This document shows positions 8,809 through 23,652 of a stretch of DNA of 64,000 nucleotides, piece by piece (the stretch's first letter is position 1; every line of letters starts with the position of its first letter). This stretch comes from Desulfobacteraceae bacterium. Its GTDB lineage: Bacteria > Desulfobacterota > Desulfobacteria > Desulfobacterales > Desulfosalsimonadaceae. Below the pieces are notes generated by a model that saw nothing but the letters and a program-made list of their open reading frames with translations, ran no database searches and was not told the DNA's origin. Position numbers and translations under genes: made by a program. The DNA lies in contig JAABTJ010000016.1 of the NCBI GenBank assembly GCA_011389935.1, positions 1 to 64,000 on the forward strand, in the 5' to 3' direction.

Positions 8809-10641
8809 TTACCGTTCCCCTTTCATCGCCTGCTCGAATTTTTTCAGTTGCCTTTTGTAATACGCTCTGTCTTCGGTTGCAAGGGCCAGGGCCTGTTTTC
8901 CCGTCTCGAGCGCCTTGCGATACTGGCCGTTGGCATAATAGCTTTCGGCAAGGGTGTCGAGTATATGGGCCTCCTGGGATAGCTCTGCGGCCCGGAGGGA
9001 CAGCGCAAGGGCTTTTTCCGGCCGGAAAAAGCGGGAATCCCTGGAAGTGGCATACAGCCAGGCCAGGTTGTTTAGTGCGGTTGGATTATCCGGGGCCAAC
9101 GAAAGTGTTTTTTTATAGAATTCAACCGATTTTTCAAAGTCGCCGCTCCCCTGGTACATATCGGCTAAGGCCAGATGCAGCTCGGGGTTTTCCGGATCTT
9201 TTTCGATCTGTTGATGGATCAGCCGTTCGAACAGGTTCGCTGAGATCATCTGGCCGGCGCCGCCGGCATGAAGCGAGTACCCCCCCCAGCCGATCAGAAT
9301 CATAACAAGGAAGTATATCAGGATGCTTGCGCGGATTTTCCGGTTGTGATGATCGATCCATTTCTTGCTGCGTTCGCATTTTTTGAGGTAATTGATCCGT
9401 TCGTTAATTGAAAAGTGGTGCCAATTGGGCTGATCCGGCGATTGGCCGCTTGCGGCGGCGATTTTTTTGAACGTCGTAATAAGCGGCTGGGCGGAATCCA
9501 TGAGTTGATATACGTAAATATCGGCCTGTCTTTCGAAGTTGCGCATGAAATATCCGAAGATGTACCGGAAATACAGCAGGAAGATCAGTATCATGGTAAA
9601 TGAAAAAAGGATCGGGACACCAGCGGACCTCTCGCCCTGGGCGTCTCCGAACCATCCGAAAGCGGTATGAATGTAGAGGATCATCCAGAGGATGAGATCA
9701 AGGGTGGAAAAAGCAATGACCAGATAACCGACAAAAAAGAACAGGTAAAAAACAAGGTGTTTTTTTTTGACATGCCCGATCTCGTGGGCGATGACCGCGT
9801 CGAGCTCAACCGGGTTGAGGTATTGAAGCAGCCCGGGTGTGACCAGTATGTACCGGAAGCGGCTCACCAGACCCATGACGCCCGCTGTTATCATTTTTCC
9901 GCCGAAAAGCGGCCACATCATGATATCCCGGTATCGTATCCGCGCCTTTTTGCACATGTGTTCGATACGGAAGCGCGCATATCCCTGTTCAAGGGGTCTG
10001 CACCCCCAGAACCGCTGGATCAGCCAGGGTCCGATGATAGCGATGACAAACAGGACGACAAGGAAATAGGTGGTCTGCCCCCCGGTCGACATGAGAAAGT
10101 TTTTCGGGGTTTCAAAGGGGAGGGCAATGATGAAATCCGCGATGGCCGAGAGGAAAAACCAGGGCAGAAGCACCGGTATGGAAAAGGAAATATGAGAAGT
10201 TACGTACGTTCTGCGGGTCTCGCCGCTCCGGTTGAGCTTTTCATACAGATCGTATGCCGATGCCCAGACGATGGACAGGTAAATCAGAAAAAGCCCCAGA
10301 AAAAAAACCGCTTCAAGGGTGGGAAACATCCGGAATATCCGGATGGACTGCATGTACGCGCCCAGGTTGACGACGTATATAACGACGGCAAAGACCCCTG
10401 TGGCCAGGATAGACAATCGCGCGAGAAGCCCGTTGAAGGACTCTTCCACCCTTTGCACCTCTCCCTGATCGTATGCTTTTTCCAGTTTGTTGAACAGCAG
10501 CCGGGAGAGCGCGGCAAAGGCGAAGGACACGGTCAAAAGCATCAAGAGCGCCTGATAAAAAGGTGCGTCAGGCATCTCCGGGGGCTGATAGGTCGTGTAG
10601 ATCAGCAGTGCGACGATAAAATATATGAAATTTCCGAACAT
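8809..10641 (-). CDS. M48 family membrane metalloprotease with TPR repeats
   Basis: A 610-residue membrane protease. The N-terminal half contains at least five hydrophobic segments. The zinc motif AHEIGHVKKKH lies near the middle (about residues 285-295), and a third zinc ligand Glu is in NFERQADIY. Further membrane segments flank the site, and the last 120 residues form tetratricopeptide repeats (PELHLALADMYQGSGDFEKSV and two more). HtpX/Ste24-like enzymes degrade damaged membrane proteins; the TPR extension probably recruits partners. It is the last gene of the clc-maf-PLP-queH-M48 minus-strand run. Confidence 0.87.
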   Translation of the reverse strand: MFGNFIYFIVALLIYTTYQPPEMPDAPFYQALLMLLTVSFAFAALSRLLFNKLEKAYDQGEVQRVEESFNGLLARLSILATGVFAVVIYVVNLGAYMQSIRIFRMFPTLEAVFFLGLFLIYLSIVWASAYDLYEKLNRSGETRRTYVTSHISFSIPVLLPWFFLSAIADFIIALPFETPKNFLMSTGGQTTYFLVVLFVIAIIGPWLIQRFWGCRPLEQGYARFRIEHMCKKARIRYRDIMMWPLFGGKMITAGVMGLVSRFRYILVTPGLLQYLNPVELDAVIAHEIGHVKKKHLVFYLFFFVGYLVIAFSTLDLILWMILYIHTAFGWFGDAQGERSAGVPILFSFTMILIFLLYFRYIFGYFMRNFERQADIYVYQLMDSAQPLITTFKKIAAASGQSPDQPNWHHFSINERINYLKKCERSKKWIDHHNRKIRASILIYFLVMILIGWGGYSLHAGGAGQMISANLFERLIHQQIEKDPENPELHLALADMYQGSGDFEKSVEFYKKTLSLAPDNPTALNNLAWLYATSRDSRFFRPEKALALSLRAAELSQEAHILDTLAESYYANGQYRKALETGKQALALATEDRAYYKRQLKKFEQAMKGER

Positions 10642-10679
10642 GTATCCCTGAGAGGCCCTGTGTTACTATGGCCGATCGT

Positions 10680-11222
10680 TCATGATTCTTTTCCGGGGCG
10701 ATAGTACCGTTCTTTTTCACTGTAGATGCAGCCGCAGTATTGCTGGCGATACATTTTTCTCTCCAGGGATATGTCGCGTCCGGTTTCCCATCCTTTGCGA
10801 AAATCCTCGTAATAAAATCCTATGCCCGCCGACTTTCCAGCCGCTTCTCCGATTTCGGCGACAAGCTCATGCTTCTGAAGTTTGCTGTAGAGCAGGGTGG
10901 ACGAAAAACAGTCGAATTTTCCCTTTTTGGCAAGCTTCGCCGTGGTGTACAGCCGTTCGTGATAGCAGATGCGGCACCGCTCGGTTTCCCGGAAGGCCAT
11001 TTTTCGGAGGAAGCCTTCCATGTCGTATTCCTGCTGAAAGATCATCTTCATGTCGATTTCCGAGGCGTATTCACGAAGGGTTTCCTCTCGTCGCAGGCAT
11101 TCGGTATACGGATGAATGTTGTGACGGTAAAAAAAGCCCATGACCGTAAACCCGGTTTCGCGAAGATGCTCCACCGGGTATATGGCGCAGGGGGCGCAGC
11201 ATGTATGCAAAAGGATTTTCAT
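10680..11222 (-). CDS. queH: Epoxyqueuosine reductase QueH
   Basis: Reduces epoxyqueuosine to queuosine in tRNA anticodons; the non-orthologous replacement of QueG. The 180-residue protein begins MKILLHTCCAPCA and holds the family's paired cysteines (CC near residue 8, C-x2-C in RCRICYHER, and CGCIYS near the end), which hold an Fe-S cluster and a metal. The start overlaps the stop of the upstream PLP-protein gene by four bases (ATGA), indicating translational coupling. Confidence 0.93.
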   Translation of the reverse strand: MKILLHTCCAPCAIYPVEHLRETGFTVMGFFYRHNIHPYTECLRREETLREYASEIDMKMIFQQEYDMEGFLRKMAFRETERCRICYHERLYTTAKLAKKGKFDCFSSTLLYSKLQKHELVAEIGEAAGKSAGIGFYYEDFRKGWETGRDISLERKMYRQQYCGCIYSEKERYYRPGKES

Positions 11223-11911
11223 GTTCGTTTTCCAAAAAGGGCGGTTCCGATTCTTACGAGCGTAGCCCCTTCTTCCACCGCAACTTCGAAGTCTCCGGTC
11301 ATCCCCATGGAAAGGTGTTCCATGGAAATGTTTTCCATGCCGGTATCGGTGATTTTCTGTTTGAGGTCATACAGTGCCCGGAAAAAAGGCCGGACCTTTT
11401 CGGGCGCGTCAAAAAAAGGGGGCATGGTCATCAGGCCCCGAACCGATAGGTTTTGAAGCCGGCTGATGCGGTTGACCAAGTCCATGGCCTCTTCCGGCGG
11501 AACACCGGTTTTGGCGGATTCCCCACCGGTGTTCACCTGGATCAGCACCGGCTGGACCCGGTTGATTTTTCGGGCTTGTCGGTTGATCTCAAGGGCCAGT
11601 TTTTCGTTGTGGACCGAGTGAATCAAATCGAAACACAAAACCGCATGCTTGGCCTTGTTGGACTGGAGCCGTCCGATAAAGTGCCAGGATATCTCCGGGA
11701 TGGGCAGAAGGGCCATTTTCTCCCGGCTTTCCTGGATATAGTTTTCCCCGAATATACGGAGGCCGGCCTGGGCGGCTTCCGCAATCCGTTCCACAGGGAC
11801 GGTTTTGGTTACGCCGACGATTTGCACGCTTTCGGGATTTCTTCCGGAACGCAGGGCGGCTTCGGCAATTTTTTCCCTGATTCGTTCCAGTTGTTGGGCC
11901 ACTGATTCCAT
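11219..11911 (-). CDS. YggS/PLPBP family pyridoxal phosphate-binding protein
   Basis: A 230-residue single-domain alanine-racemase-fold protein that holds PLP and helps vitamin B6 homeostasis. The PLP lysine is in VGVTKTVP; the segments IFGENYIQE, WHFIGRLQSNK and LSMGMTGDFEVAVEEGATLVRIGTALFG are hallmarks of the family. Length and motifs are normal. It lies between maf and queH with short spacings, in the same minus-strand operon. Confidence 0.95.
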   Translation of the reverse strand: MESVAQQLERIREKIAEAALRSGRNPESVQIVGVTKTVPVERIAEAAQAGLRIFGENYIQESREKMALLPIPEISWHFIGRLQSNKAKHAVLCFDLIHSVHNEKLALEINRQARKINRVQPVLIQVNTGGESAKTGVPPEEAMDLVNRISRLQNLSVRGLMTMPPFFDAPEKVRPFFRALYDLKQKITDTGMENISMEHLSMGMTGDFEVAVEEGATLVRIGTALFGKRT

Positions 11912-11957
11912 AATCTCTTACCGGCTTGGTTTTCGGCATATTCCGGTGCGGAAGGGT

Positions 11958-12554
11958 CTATCGGAGGAGTGCGCCACACGCGGCAAGATGATCCACCACT
12001 TCGGCAAGGGGCAACCCCACCACGTTCGTGTACGATCCGTTGATGCGGCTGATCATAAACGCCCCGATCCCCTGGATGGCATAGCCGCCGGCCTTGTCAT
12101 ACGGCTCCTGTGTACCGGTATACCATTCGATCTCCCCTTTACGAAGCTTTTTAAATGTCACCTCGGAAGTTACCACGTCCGTAAAACGGTGTCCAACAGT
12201 TTGGCGGAAAATGCTGTACCCCGTCAGCACCCGGTGTGTCCGCCCGCTCAAACGGAACAGCATGGCCTGCGCTTCAGAAGGAGTTGACGGCTTATTGAGT
12301 ATAATATCGCCTATGGTGACGATGGAGTCGGCCCCGATAACCCAGTGTCCCGGATACATCTGCGAGATGGCCTCCGCCTTGGCAACCGAAAGCATGCGCA
12401 CGAAATCTACAGGTGTTTCAAAAAAGGCATTTTCCTCATCGACGCCGCTTTCCATGGCGGTAAAATCGATGTCAAGGCTTTCAAGCATGCGTATCCGCCG
12501 CGGGGACGCCGACGCCAGGATAATAGGGGATAGAATGGCCGCTGCATTTGACAT
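11958..12554 (-). CDS. maf: Maf-type nucleotide pyrophosphatase
   Basis: Hydrolyses non-canonical or modified nucleoside triphosphates (typically dTTP/UTP-type) to monophosphates. The signature LASASPRRIRML opens the protein; the catalytic region around VIGADSIV and the SGRTHRVLTGY segment follow, and the C-terminal GGYAIQGIGA stretch is typical. I start at the ATG at 12554 (MSNAAAIL) because the 14 residues before it are not family-like. The protein is 198 aa, a normal length, and is encoded downstream of the ClC channel gene. Confidence 0.94.
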   Translation of the reverse strand: MSNAAAILSPIILASASPRRIRMLESLDIDFTAMESGVDEENAFFETPVDFVRMLSVAKAEAISQMYPGHWVIGADSIVTIGDIILNKPSTPSEAQAMLFRLSGRTHRVLTGYSIFRQTVGHRFTDVVTSEVTFKKLRKGEIEWYTGTQEPYDKAGGYAIQGIGAFMISRINGSYTNVVGLPLAEVVDHLAACGALLR

Positions 12555-12620
12555 GGCGCTTCCGTAGCAGATTTGCCTTGTTTTATCAAGAACCAAAGAA
12601 GCCGGAAAAGGGATGAAAAA

Positions 12621-14459
12621 CTATGCGTGCGAAGTGTTTTCTTCTCCGCCCGCCTTGAGCTGCTGTACCTGTCTGTTGTAAAAGGAGATGACGTCCCGGC
12701 GGTCAAGCATGCCCAGCAGTCGTTGGGGGTCGTCTTCGGAAACGACCGGCAGGCTGTCGATGTTTCTCGTCGTCATCTTCTGGAGTACGATGTTCAAATC
12801 TTCGGAGCCGGTGGTGGTAATAATGTTCGTCGTGGCAATGTCGCGCATGACCACCAGGTTCTCGATTTCCGGCGAAAAAAGAACGCCCCGGATATCTGTA
12901 CTGGAAAAAATGCCCACCATCCGGTTGTTTTTGTCCATGACCGGAAAATAATGCTGTTTGGTTCGGGAAAAAAACTGCTTGAAATTATGGAAGCGCATAT
13001 GCTCGGGAATCGATTGTACTTCGTGAACAAGGTGCATTAAATCCTTCACCTTGATCAACTGAAGCACGTCCACCATGAATTCGCCGGCATGTGCCGGGGA
13101 CGCGACCCGGTTTTTGACCTGTTTTTTGTAAATGTTCCAGCGGCGGGAAGAGACGTAGCAGATGGAACAGACAAACAGGCTGGGGAGCAGCAGTTCGTAG
13201 GAATTGGTCATCTCGCTCACAAAGATGATGGTGGAAATGGGCGCGTTGGATACGGCCGCAAAAAAGCCGGCCATGCCTACGATCACAAAAGCGCCGGGGT
13301 TGGTGACAATTCCCGGTATGATTTCGTGGAAGAGTTTTCCCACCACTCCCCCCATCGCGCCGCCGATAACCACCGAAGGGCCGAAAACGCCGCCGCTGCC
13401 GCCGGAGCCGATGGTAAAGGATGTGGTTATAATTTTTCCCAGGGCCAGGGCCAGAAGAACGGAAATGGCCAGTTCGTTGAAAATGGCCTGCTGGGCGTAT
13501 CCATAGCCGAAGGCAAGGGTGCTGGGAAGATAAAATCCGACCATGCCGGTAATCATTCCGCCGATGGCCGGTTTGAAATGATTTGCAATCGGGATGCTGC
13601 GGAACAGGTCGTGCACGCCGTAAAAAGATCGGACATAAAAAAAACTGAGCCCGGACAGGACCAATGCCAGCACGATATAGGGGCCGAGTGCCAGTGGATT
13701 CTCAAAGCGAAACTGCGGAGAATGAAACAGGCTCCCCCAGCCGAATACGAGGCTGTACAGGCAATAGGCCACCACGGATGAAATACCGGCCGGGATGATA
13801 ACCTCGGATTCAAAATCCGGATCACTGTAGAGCACCTCCGAGGCGAACAGGGCTCCGGCCAGGGGCGCCCGGAAGATGCTTCCCACGCCGGCGCCGATGC
13901 CGGCAGCCAGCATGATGCGGCGTTCCCGCTCCGAGAGCTTGAGCTTCGTCGCCAAAAAAGATCCGAAACCCGCCCCGATCTGGGCGATGGGGCCTTCCTT
14001 TCCGCCGGACCCGCCCGTGGTCAGCGTAATGGCAGAAGCAATGGTTTTTACAATCGGCACCCGGCCACGGATCAGTCCGCCTTTCTCATGGTAGGCTTCT
14101 ATAGCGGAATCCGTGCCGTGTCCTTCCGCCTCCGGGGCGAAACGGTAAACGATCCATCCGCTGAGAAGTCCGCCGGCAGCAGGCAGGAAGAGCAGTATCC
14201 ATCGGTTGAACACGGTCGTTGTGGGGGCAAGAATGTGGTGTTCGCCTGCCGCCCCCGGGGGTCGGTATCCCGCCATCCAATCCATAAACACCGAGGCCCC
14301 TACCTGACAGAGCGTTTGAAAAAGGATGGAACCGGTACCGGCGATAATGCCGATGAGAACAAAAAAAAGGCTCCATTTGCCCGCCCGGGCAAAACCGGCC
14401 ATTCGAAACCGCTTCCTGATCTTTCCGTTCAGTCGTTGGGTGGAGTCTTTGTCTGCCAC
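12621..14459 (-). CDS. ClC family chloride channel/antiporter with CBS pair
   Basis: A 612-residue ClC protein. Membrane helices run from about residue 25 to 430. The anion-selectivity sequences GSGGKEGPIAQIG and GSGGSGGVFGPS are present. Both begin with the GSGG pattern in place of the common GSGIP at the first site, as in many ClC members. The C-terminal region (about 470-600) holds two CBS domains, which bind adenine nucleotides and gate transport. Cl-/H+ exchange or channel activity cannot be separated from sequence. It is the first gene of the minus-strand run ending with the M48 protease. Confidence 0.92.
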   Translation of the reverse strand: MADKDSTQRLNGKIRKRFRMAGFARAGKWSLFFVLIGIIAGTGSILFQTLCQVGASVFMDWMAGYRPPGAAGEHHILAPTTTVFNRWILLFLPAAGGLLSGWIVYRFAPEAEGHGTDSAIEAYHEKGGLIRGRVPIVKTIASAITLTTGGSGGKEGPIAQIGAGFGSFLATKLKLSERERRIMLAAGIGAGVGSIFRAPLAGALFASEVLYSDPDFESEVIIPAGISSVVAYCLYSLVFGWGSLFHSPQFRFENPLALGPYIVLALVLSGLSFFYVRSFYGVHDLFRSIPIANHFKPAIGGMITGMVGFYLPSTLAFGYGYAQQAIFNELAISVLLALALGKIITTSFTIGSGGSGGVFGPSVVIGGAMGGVVGKLFHEIIPGIVTNPGAFVIVGMAGFFAAVSNAPISTIIFVSEMTNSYELLLPSLFVCSICYVSSRRWNIYKKQVKNRVASPAHAGEFMVDVLQLIKVKDLMHLVHEVQSIPEHMRFHNFKQFFSRTKQHYFPVMDKNNRMVGIFSSTDIRGVLFSPEIENLVVMRDIATTNIITTTGSEDLNIVLQKMTTRNIDSLPVVSEDDPQRLLGMLDRRDVISFYNRQVQQLKAGGEENTSHA

Positions 14460-14820
14460 GATATCTGCTTTTTGATATGAATCGCCGGCAATAGCCAGCG
14501 ATGATTATCCGGTATTGTGCTGGAAATCTTCACTCCCCTACCAGTTGGCCCTTGACTTGCCGTTGATCATCTTGCATCTTGACTTTGTCTGCCGCCGGTG
14601 CTAATGATGCCCATACCACAAAAGATCCTTTTTTTGGGGTGGTTCTATGGTTTCCCGGTACGGCGCTGCAACGCTTTACCGGGATTTTCAATCGGATCGA
14701 ATCGGTGCATCGAGCATTCCGGTGACAACCAGATGTACATCAACGGCATCAAACATAGCATTTTTCATCTCGCCTGTGAATCACTAAAATTGTAAGAAAC
14801 ATCTTCTACGCAAGGTGCCT
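14460..14820. other. Intergenic region upstream of tRNA-Leu
   Basis: About 360 bases between the divergent ClC gene and tRNA-Leu. A 65-codon open frame at 14598-14795 has no recognisable protein features and I do not call it. Promoters for both sides must lie here, but I see no convincing -35/-10 pair. The sequence AAGGTGCCT next to the tRNA start echoes the 3' end of the tRNA acceptor in reverse. Confidence 0.5.
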
Positions 14821-14908
14821 GCCTGGGTGGCGGAACAGGTAGACGCAAGGGACTTAAAATCCCTTGAGGCATGTCCTCGTACGAGTTCGATTCTCGTCCC
14901 AGGCACCA
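14821..14908 (+). tRNA. tRNA-Leu (anticodon UAA)
   Basis: The acceptor stem GCCTGGG (14821-14827) pairs with CCCAGGC (14898-14904), followed by discriminator A and an encoded CCA at 14906-14908. The anticodon arm AGGGA-CTTAAAA-TCCCT gives anticodon UAA. A long variable arm, GAGGCATGTCCTC, is typical of class II tRNA-Leu, and the T arm contains GTTCGATTC. ugd starts 18 bases after the CCA. Confidence 0.97.
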
Positions 14909-14926
14909 AACCAAAAGGTCTGTGCA

Positions 14927-16276
14927 ATGAATGTTTGTATCGTGGGAACTGGTTATGTCGGGCTTGTTTCAGCGGCGTGCCTCGCTGAAACCGGCAATCA
15001 CGTCTATTGCGTCGATATCAATGAAGATGTCATAAACCGTTTGAAAAACGGGGATATTCATATCTATGAACCCGGACTCGGGGAGATTGTCCGCAGAAAT
15101 ATCGCTGAAAAGCGCCTTTTTTTCACGGCTTCCCTTGAGGAAGGAATGGTCGATTCGATGTTTGTTTTCAACTGCGTGGGCACCCCGCCGAATCCGGACG
15201 GATCTTGCGACCTTTCGGCGGTTTTTCAGGCGGCTCGCCAGATCGGATGCCACCTGAGCGATTACAGGATCGTGGTGAACAAGTCCACTGTTCCCGTGGG
15301 TACCGCGGATAAAATCAAGGAGATTATCTCGGAGGAACTCAAACGCCGGCAGGTCGACATCCCCTTTGACGTGGTGTCCAACCCGGAGTTTTTAAAGGAA
15401 GGGGATGCGGTCAATGATTTTATGAAGCCGGACCGGATTATCATTGGCACCGACAACGCGGACACCGCCGAATTGCTCTCTGATCTGTATGCGCCCTATG
15501 CACGTAGCCGGGATAAGCTGATCGTCATGGGGGTAAGAAGCGCCGAGATGACCAAATATGCCGCAAACTGCATGCTTGCCACGAAAATTTCTTTTATCAA
15601 TGAAATGGCCAATATTTGCGAAAGCGTGGGTGCGGATATACGGGATGTGCGGGTAGGCATTGGATCGGACCACAGGATCGGGTATCATTTTATTTATCCG
15701 GGCCTGGGATACGGGGGATCCTGTTTCCCGAAAGACGTCAAGGCACTCATTCAGACCGCCCTGGACGTAAACTATCGCCCAGGTCTGCTGACGGCCGTTG
15801 AAGAGGTCAATTATCAGCAGAAGTTCCGGATGGTCGAAAAGGTCAAGACCTATTTCTCGGACAAGGGCGGCGTTGCCGGAAAAACCATCGCGGTATGGGG
15901 GCTGTCGTTTAAGGCCAACACGGATGATATCCGCGATTCATCCGCCATATACCTTTCCTCCGCCCTGATTGACGCCGGTATGCGCGTACGGGGCTATGAC
16001 CCGGTCGCAGGGGAAAACGCCCGCGCCTATTTCAGGGGCAACCCGGCTTTTGAAATCGCTGCCGACCAGTATGACATGCTCGACGCAGCGGATGGGTTGG
16101 CCGTATTGACCGACTGGAACCAGTTCCGAAACCCGAATTTCAAGATGATCCGGCAGAAACTCAATTTTCCCATCATATTTGACGGCCGGAACCTCTTTCC
16201 GACCAGCACAATTTCTCGCTTCGGTCTGGGCTGCATCCGGGTGGGGCGTCCCGAAATATCGACTACTGAAGGGTGA
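14927..16276 (+). CDS. ugd: UDP-glucose 6-dehydrogenase
   Basis: Oxidises UDP-glucose to UDP-glucuronate with two NAD+, supplying uronic acid precursors for surface polysaccharide. The Rossmann motif is VGTGYVGLVSAACLAE, the catalytic cysteine lies in GYGGSCFPKD, and SNPEFLKEGDAV and WGLSFKANTDDIRDS are conserved. From the ATG at 14927 the protein has 449 residues, the usual length. The stop codon TGA coincides with the first three bases of a dispersed inverted-repeat element, so the extreme C-terminus abuts that element. Confidence 0.95.
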   Translation: MNVCIVGTGYVGLVSAACLAETGNHVYCVDINEDVINRLKNGDIHIYEPGLGEIVRRNIAEKRLFFTASLEEGMVDSMFVFNCVGTPPNPDGSCDLSAVFQAARQIGCHLSDYRIVVNKSTVPVGTADKIKEIISEELKRRQVDIPFDVVSNPEFLKEGDAVNDFMKPDRIIIGTDNADTAELLSDLYAPYARSRDKLIVMGVRSAEMTKYAANCMLATKISFINEMANICESVGADIRDVRVGIGSDHRIGYHFIYPGLGYGGSCFPKDVKALIQTALDVNYRPGLLTAVEEVNYQQKFRMVEKVKTYFSDKGGVAGKTIAVWGLSFKANTDDIRDSSAIYLSSALIDAGMRVRGYDPVAGENARAYFRGNPAFEIAADQYDMLDAADGLAVLTDWNQFRNPNFKMIRQKLNFPIIFDGRNLFPTSTISRFGLGCIRVGRPEISTTEG

Positions 16277-16429
16277 CGGCTTCGTAAAAAGTCCAATATC
16301 TGCGTGGCGTACAATCTTTGAAGAATCTCACGTACGGCTAAGTACGCTCAATCCTTCAAAGATTGCACACGCCTTGATCTTGAATTTTTACCTTTGCCGT
16401 CCAAAACCGTCTTTTTACGAGTTCATCAA
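16274..16429. repeat. Dispersed inverted-repeat element, copy 1
   Basis: A 156-base element whose ends are imperfect inverted repeats: TGACGGCTTCGTAAAAAGTC on the left and the complement of GTCTTTTTACGAGTTCATCA on the right. The centre is a second palindrome (CAATCTTTGAAG ... CTTCAAAGATTG around ACGTACGGCTAAGTACG). A related copy lies at 33445-33595 and shares the ends plus the blocks AATATCTGCGT and CCTTGAT-TTGAATTTTT. There is no coding capacity, so it is a REP- or MITE-like element. Confidence 0.8.
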
Positions 16430-16472
16430 GGGTAAGAAGGCAGAGCAATGGGAAAAGGGATGAATAAAAAAA

Positions 16473-16502
16473 AGGGGCTCCCCCGGGAAGGAGAGCCCCT
16501 TC
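16473..16502 (+). terminator. Hairpin terminator downstream of ugd
   Basis: AGGGGCTC pairs with GAGCCCCT across a GC-rich loop. An A-run precedes and TTCTTTC follows, so it could terminate from either direction; the expected user is ugd. Confidence 0.6.
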
Positions 16503-16792
16503 TTTCGAATTGTAGGTTGCGTTCGTTTCCGATGGCGGGGGAATATCGGGAAACGATACGAACCCGGCGGGGAATACGAAAGTTATATTATAAATAAAAA
16601 AAAACCATGTCAACAAGATAAATCGGTTTTTTTTAAATAAACAGTGTTATTGTGAATAACTACCCGGTAATGATGTATATTCGCATGATTGCGCGGGTTT
16701 CCCTTTGCGGTGTTTCACTTCCCGATCGATGAATGTAAAAATATAGAGACCGATACGCCTGACGCCAATTGGCAAGGAGAGAACAAAACAAT
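16503..16792. other. Intergenic region before the UvrD-like helicase
   Basis: About 290 AT-rich bases with A- and T-runs and no recognisable gene. The helicase ribosome site AAGGAGAG lies at 16774-16781. I see no clear promoter pair. Confidence 0.5.
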
Positions 16793-20010
<3,218 letters not shown>

Positions 20011-20036
20011 ACCTGCAGACAGGTGGGTGGATTTAG

Positions 20037-22638
<2,602 letters not shown>

Positions 22639-22639
<1 letters not shown>

Positions 22640-23565
22640 TGCAATCCTTCCAGAAAAGCCATATCCGGCGTTTGCCCGCACTGAAAGAGGGAGATCGCAT
22701 CAGGGCGGTTGCCCCGGCAAGCCCGTTTGACCGGGAGCAATTTTTGGCGGGCGGCAGGATTTTGTCGGATATGGGGTTTGCGGTTGCCTATGGAGAGGAT
22801 ATTTTCCACCGGGAAGGATATGTTGCGGGCACGGATGCCCACCGCCTGGCAATGCTTCACGAAGCGTTTGCCGATCCAACGATGCAGGCCGTATGGTGTG
22901 CCAGGGGCGGTTACGGATCCATGCGCCTGCTTCCCTATCTGGATATAAAAGCCATCCGCAAAAACCCGAAACTGTTTATCGGATCAAGCGATATTACCGC
23001 CCTGCTGAATTTTCTTTGCGCCCGCTGCGGTATGGTAACCCTCCACGGACCCATGATCACGACCGTGGCCCGGGCCGGTAAAAAGGCTCTCCAAAGCCTT
23101 GCCTCCGCCGTGACCGGAGGCAAGCCCATTGCCGTTTCCGCCGACCCTTTGGAAACGATCGTTGCCGGACAGGCGACCGGCCCGGTTGCGGGCGGCAACC
23201 TGACCACACTGGCCCACTTGATGGGAACCCCTTTTTTCCCGGATTTGAAAGACGCCATTGTCTTTCTTGAAGATATCGGTGAAAAGCCGTATCGTATCGA
23301 CCGAATGCTGACCCAGCTGCTTTTTTCGGGAAGCCTTGACCGTGCTGCGGGCATTTGTCTCGGGACGTATCACAACTGCGGCGGAAAAGACGAGATTTTG
23401 AAGGTTTTCCGGGACAGGCTGTCACAGTTGCCGATCCCTGTGGCGGCCGGCTTTCCCGTCGGGCACGGCGCGTCCAGCCGAACCCTTGCGATCGGCCTTG
23501 AAGCACGGCTCGATGCCGTGGAAGGAACGCTCTGCTACACGGAAACGGCGGTTATTCCTGCGTAG
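22639..23565 (+). CDS. LD-carboxypeptidase (peptidase S66 family)
   Basis: Removes the terminal D-Ala from murein tetrapeptides during peptidoglycan recycling. The 308 residues match S66: GDRIRAVAPASPF near the start, CARGGYGSMRLLPYLD, the nucleophile serine in FIGSSDITALLNFL, and a C-terminal region with GHGASSRTLAIGLEARLD carrying the likely His of the Ser-Glu-His triad. The start overlaps pyrG by one base (TGATG), which suggests translational coupling. Confidence 0.9.
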
Positions 23566-23652
23566 CGAAAATCGTTTCAGGCAGACCCTGCCGGCTTTCA
23601 GCGTCACGGGCGTATTGCATTGCTCCCCGATCCCGGCGCCGCCGCCGGTGAA

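Noticed and set aside
14598-14795. 65-codon + strand frame before tRNA-Leu
   Set aside because: No ribosome site and no protein-like pattern in an intergenic region.
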